From Catenovulum sp. 2E275 (GTDB lineage: Bacteria > Pseudomonadota > Gammaproteobacteria > Enterobacterales > Alteromonadaceae), in the NCBI RefSeq assembly GCF_025515275.1, contig NZ_JAOPFU010000004.1:62001-126000 (forward strand): a stretch of DNA of 64,000 nt, in the 5' to 3' direction. Both the position numbers and the translations under genes were made by a program. The first letter of the stretch is position 1; every line of letters starts with the position of its first letter. The notes beneath the pieces are model-generated. The model had not been told where the DNA came from. It did no database searches and was given only the letters and a program-made list of their open reading frames with translations. Of the stretch, positions 61,601 through 64,000 are shown one piece after another.

Positions 61601-64000
61601 ATGAAACGTATGTTAATTAATGCAACTCAAGAAGAAGAGTTGCGTGTTGCTCTGGTTGATGGGCAACGTCTTTATGATCTGGATATTGAAAGCCATGGTC
61701 ATGAGCAGAAAAAAGCAAATATTTATAAAGGTAAAATTACTCGTGTAGAACCCAGTTTAGAGGCAGCTTTTGTCGACTATGGTGCAGAAAGACACGGCTT
61801 TTTACCACTTAAAGAAATTGCCAAAAGCTACTTCCCTGATGGCTATACATTCTCTGGCCGCCCTAACATTAAAGATGTTATTAAAGAGGGTCAGGAAGTT
61901 ATCGTTCAAATTGATAAAGAAGAACGCGGCCAAAAAGGCGCGGCGTTAACTACTTTTATCAGTTTAGCGGGCAGCTATTTGGTTTTAATGCCAAACAATC
62001 CTAGAGCTGGCGGCATATCACGCAGAATCGAAGGTGATGAGCGCACTCAATTAAAAGAAACGCTTGCTAAATTATCTTTACCTAATGGTATGGGCTTAAT
62101 TGTACGTACCGCTGGTGTTGGTAAAGCGTTTGAAGAGTTGGAATGGGATTTAAATGTTTTATTAAAGCATTGGGAATCTATCCAAAATGCTGCTAATTCA
62201 CGCTCTGGTGCATTCTTAATTCATCAAGAAAGTAATGTGATAGTTCGAGCTATTCGTGACTATTTACGCCGAGATATTGGTGAAATTTTAATTGATCACC
62301 CACAAGTTTATGAAAATGCTAAATCGCATATCGCGTTAGTACGTCCTGATTTTGTTAACCGAGTTAAGTTATATCAGGGTGAAGTGCCTTTATTTACTCA
62401 CTTCCAAATTGAAAGCCAAATTGAATCTGCTTTTAAACGCGAAGTTCGCTTACCATCGGGTGGCTCAATTGTTATTGATCCAACGGAAGCTTTAACTTCA
62501 ATTGATATCAACTCGTCTAAAGCAACTAAAGGCGGCGACATTGAAGAAACCGCACTTAATACAAACTTAGAAGCCGCAGATGAAATTGCTCGCCAATTAC
62601 GTTTACGTGACTTAGGTGGCTTAGTTGTTATCGACTTTATTGATATGGGTCCTGCCCGTAACCAACGAGAAGTTGAAAACCGATTACGTGAAGCGGTTCG
62701 TCCAGACCGTGCAAGAATCCAATTAGCACGAATTTCCCGTTTTGGTTTAATGGAAATGTCGCGCCAGCGTCTGCGCCCTTCTTTGGGTGAGAGTTCAAAT
62801 ATGAGCTGTCCTCGCTGTCAAGGTACAGGGGTTGTTCGTTCAACAGAATCATTAGCGCTTTCTATTCTTCGTTTATTAGAAGAAGAAGCAATTAAAGAGA
62901 ATACAGTTCAAGTACAGGCTCAGGTTCCGGTTGAAGTTGCTACTTATTTGTTAAACGAAAAACGTGGTGCAGTCCGTTTTATCGAAAAAGGCCATGATGT
63001 TAGAGTAGTTGTTGTACCCAATCCACATTTGGATACCCCAAACTATGAAGTCTCACGTGTCAAAATTGATGATTCAGGTGATGAGTTAAGTTACAAACTG
63101 ATCTCAAAACCAGAAGAAGATATGACTATTCCAATTTCTCCTTCAATTAAACCTTTGGAGAAAAAAGAAGAACCAGCTTTAAAAGGATTTGCAGCGCCAA
63201 GTGCCCCTGCTCCAACGGTAGCAGAAAAGCCGCAGGTTCAGATTAAAGCAGAACCAGCAAAACCTGGTTTATTAAGCCGATTATTTGGCTGGGTTAAATC
63301 TTTATTTGCAGGCTCTGATGAAACGGCCAAAAAAGAAGAAAATACCCAAAGAAAACCGGCGCCTAACCGTTCGAGATCAACTAACCGCAATAAACCTCGT
63401 TCGAACAAGCGTAATAATAAACGTACGCCTGGTAATCAAGCGAATAAAGATTCACGCTCGCAAGATGCAGATCAAAATGAGTTAGCGGATAATAAATCGC
63501 AAAAACCAAACCGTAATAATAAGAGTAATCCTCGTAAAAACCGCCCTAATAATAAAGAGCAAGGGCAGCAAAACGAGGTTCAGGAAGAAAGAGTAAAAGA
63601 GCGCAGAGCTCGCCGTCAGCAAAGACGTAAAGTCAGAGTTGATAAAAATACACAGCCTGAACAAGCTCAAAATACACAGGTTCAAGCTAAAGAATCAGAA
63701 AAACCACAAACGCAGGCTGTTAACCAAGCAGTCAACGAAGTGGCAAAAGAGGCTGTACCTGAAGCTTCAGTCCAGCCTAAACCACAAGTTAAGTCGGTTG
63801 AAGCGGAAGCAGTAAAAACAGATTCAGCACCAGTAACACCAGTTGAAAAACAGGATGAAGCTGTAACCAATCAGGTACATGAAGTAACACAAGCAATTAC
63901 GCACTATACTTCTGAACCAGAAAAAGTGACGGAAGTTAATCATCAGGAAGTTGTTGAACAACTGACAGATGCTGAGCCTGAACTTCAGCTTGAATTGCAT
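61601..64000 (+). CDS. rne: Ribonuclease E (5' 800 codons; runs off right edge)
   Basis: Begins [21 protein letters not shown]. Next come the S1 domain with [27 protein letters not shown] (about 42-68), the 5'-sensor/RNase H-like part, and the DNase I-like catalytic domain with [27 protein letters not shown] and [14 protein letters not shown] (the two Mg-binding Asp residues). The Zn-link CPRCQGTG is near residue 404. From about residue 500 the sequence becomes Lys/Arg/Asn- then Glu/Gln/Pro-rich and disordered, the degradosome scaffold. There are 800 codons in the window and no stop, so the scaffold continues. RraB encoded in the window is its regulator. Confidence 0.97.
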   Translation, partial: MKRMLINATQEEELRVALVDGQRLYDLDIESHGHEQKKANIYKGKITRVEPSLEAAFVDYGAERHGFLPLKEIAKSYFPDGYTFSGRPNIKDVIKEGQEVIVQIDKEERGQKGAALTTFISLAGSYLVLMPNNPRAGGISRRIEGDERTQLKETLAKLSLPNGMGLIVRTAGVGKAFEELEWDLNVLLKHWESIQNAANSRSGAFLIHQESNVIVRAIRDYLRRDIGEILIDHPQVYENAKSHIALVRPDFVNRVKLYQGEVPLFTHFQIESQIESAFKREVRLPSGGSIVIDPTEALTSIDINSSKATKGGDIEETALNTNLEAADEIARQLRLRDLGGLVVIDFIDMGPARNQREVENRLREAVRPDRARIQLARISRFGLMEMSRQRLRPSLGESSNMSCPRCQGTGVVRSTESLALSILRLLEEEAIKENTVQVQAQVPVEVATYLLNEKRGAVRFIEKGHDVRVVVVPNPHLDTPNYEVSRVKIDDSGDELSYKLISKPEEDMTIPISPSIKPLEKKEEPALKGFAAPSAPAPTVAEKPQVQIKAEPAKPGLLSRLFGWVKSLFAGSDETAKKEENTQRKPAPNRSRSTNRNKPRSNKRNNKRTPGNQANKDSRSQDADQNELADNKSQKPNRNNKSNPRKNRPNNKEQGQQNEVQEERVKERRARRQQRRKVRVDKNTQPEQAQNTQVQAKESEKPQTQAVNQAVNEVAKEAVPEASVQPKPQVKSVEAEAVKTDSAPVTPVEKQDEAVTNQVHEVTQAITHYTSEPEKVTEVNHQEVVEQLTDAEPELQLELH

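Overview
The window is AT-rich DNA from a gammaproteobacterium, most likely a marine member of the Alteromonadales. The basis is the right half, which has the order rne / rluC / HAD phosphatase / maf / yceD / rpmF / plsX / fabH / fabD / fabG / acpP / fabF / pabC / mltG / tmk / holB / pilZ / tatD, followed by parC-plsC and rraB. This is close to the Escherichia/Vibrio/Shewanella arrangement. No insertion sequence, CRISPR array, tRNA or rRNA was recognised. Layout, right to left, because almost everything is on the minus strand. (1) 44234-64000 is housekeeping: RNase E (cut by the window edge, plus strand, with a long structured leader), RluC, the fatty-acid/phospholipid cluster, DNA polymerase delta prime, thymidylate kinase, topoisomerase IV subunit A, PlsC and the RNase E inhibitor RraB. 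(2) 43529-44173 is a beta-carbonic anhydrase on the plus strand. (3) 39484-43173 is the flagellar filament set: flagellin behind a clear sigma-28 promoter, FlaG, FliD cap, FliS chaperone and a FliT-like small protein. (4) 1-39370 is a run of 36 genes, all minus strand, mostly overlapping or a few bases apart, devoted to sugar-nucleotide synthesis and glycan assembly. The run begins (32772-39370) with a complete pseudaminic-acid pathway, pseB-C-F-(GT9-like)-I-G-H, placed directly downstream of the filament genes, so a flagellin glycosylation role is likely. An acyl-handling cassette follows (28035-32770): ACP, SDR, AMP-ligase, LuxE-like and LuxC-like reductase. Next come a membrane sulfatase/LTA-synthase-type transferase, a very large motility-associated (Maf/MptE-like) putative flagellin glycosyltransferase with an internal duplication, a 757-residue HAD protein and two GT4 glycosyltransferases. 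The left third (1-17541) looks like a capsule, O-antigen or second flagellar-glycan sugar factory. It has a glucuronyl C5-epimerase-like protein, a WbpI-like 2-epimerase, an SIS isomerase, several SDR epimerases/dehydratases, two DegT aminotransferases, a methyltransferase, a TPP-dependent E1 alpha/beta pair with no E2/E3, an MDR dehydrogenase, a domain-swapped HldE-like nucleotidyltransferase-kinase, an HddC-like nucleotidyltransferase, and WbpA/WlbA/WlbB-like genes for a diacetamido-uronic acid. The most promising undescribed systems are, first, the E1 alpha/beta + MDR + SDR + heptose-type activation module, which reads like a pathway to a two-carbon-branched sugar. Second is the Lux-like ACP/ligase/reductase cassette embedded in the pseudaminate locus, which may make an unusual acyl or aldehyde-derived decoration. 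Assignments rest on motif recognition by eye; no database search or alignment was run.
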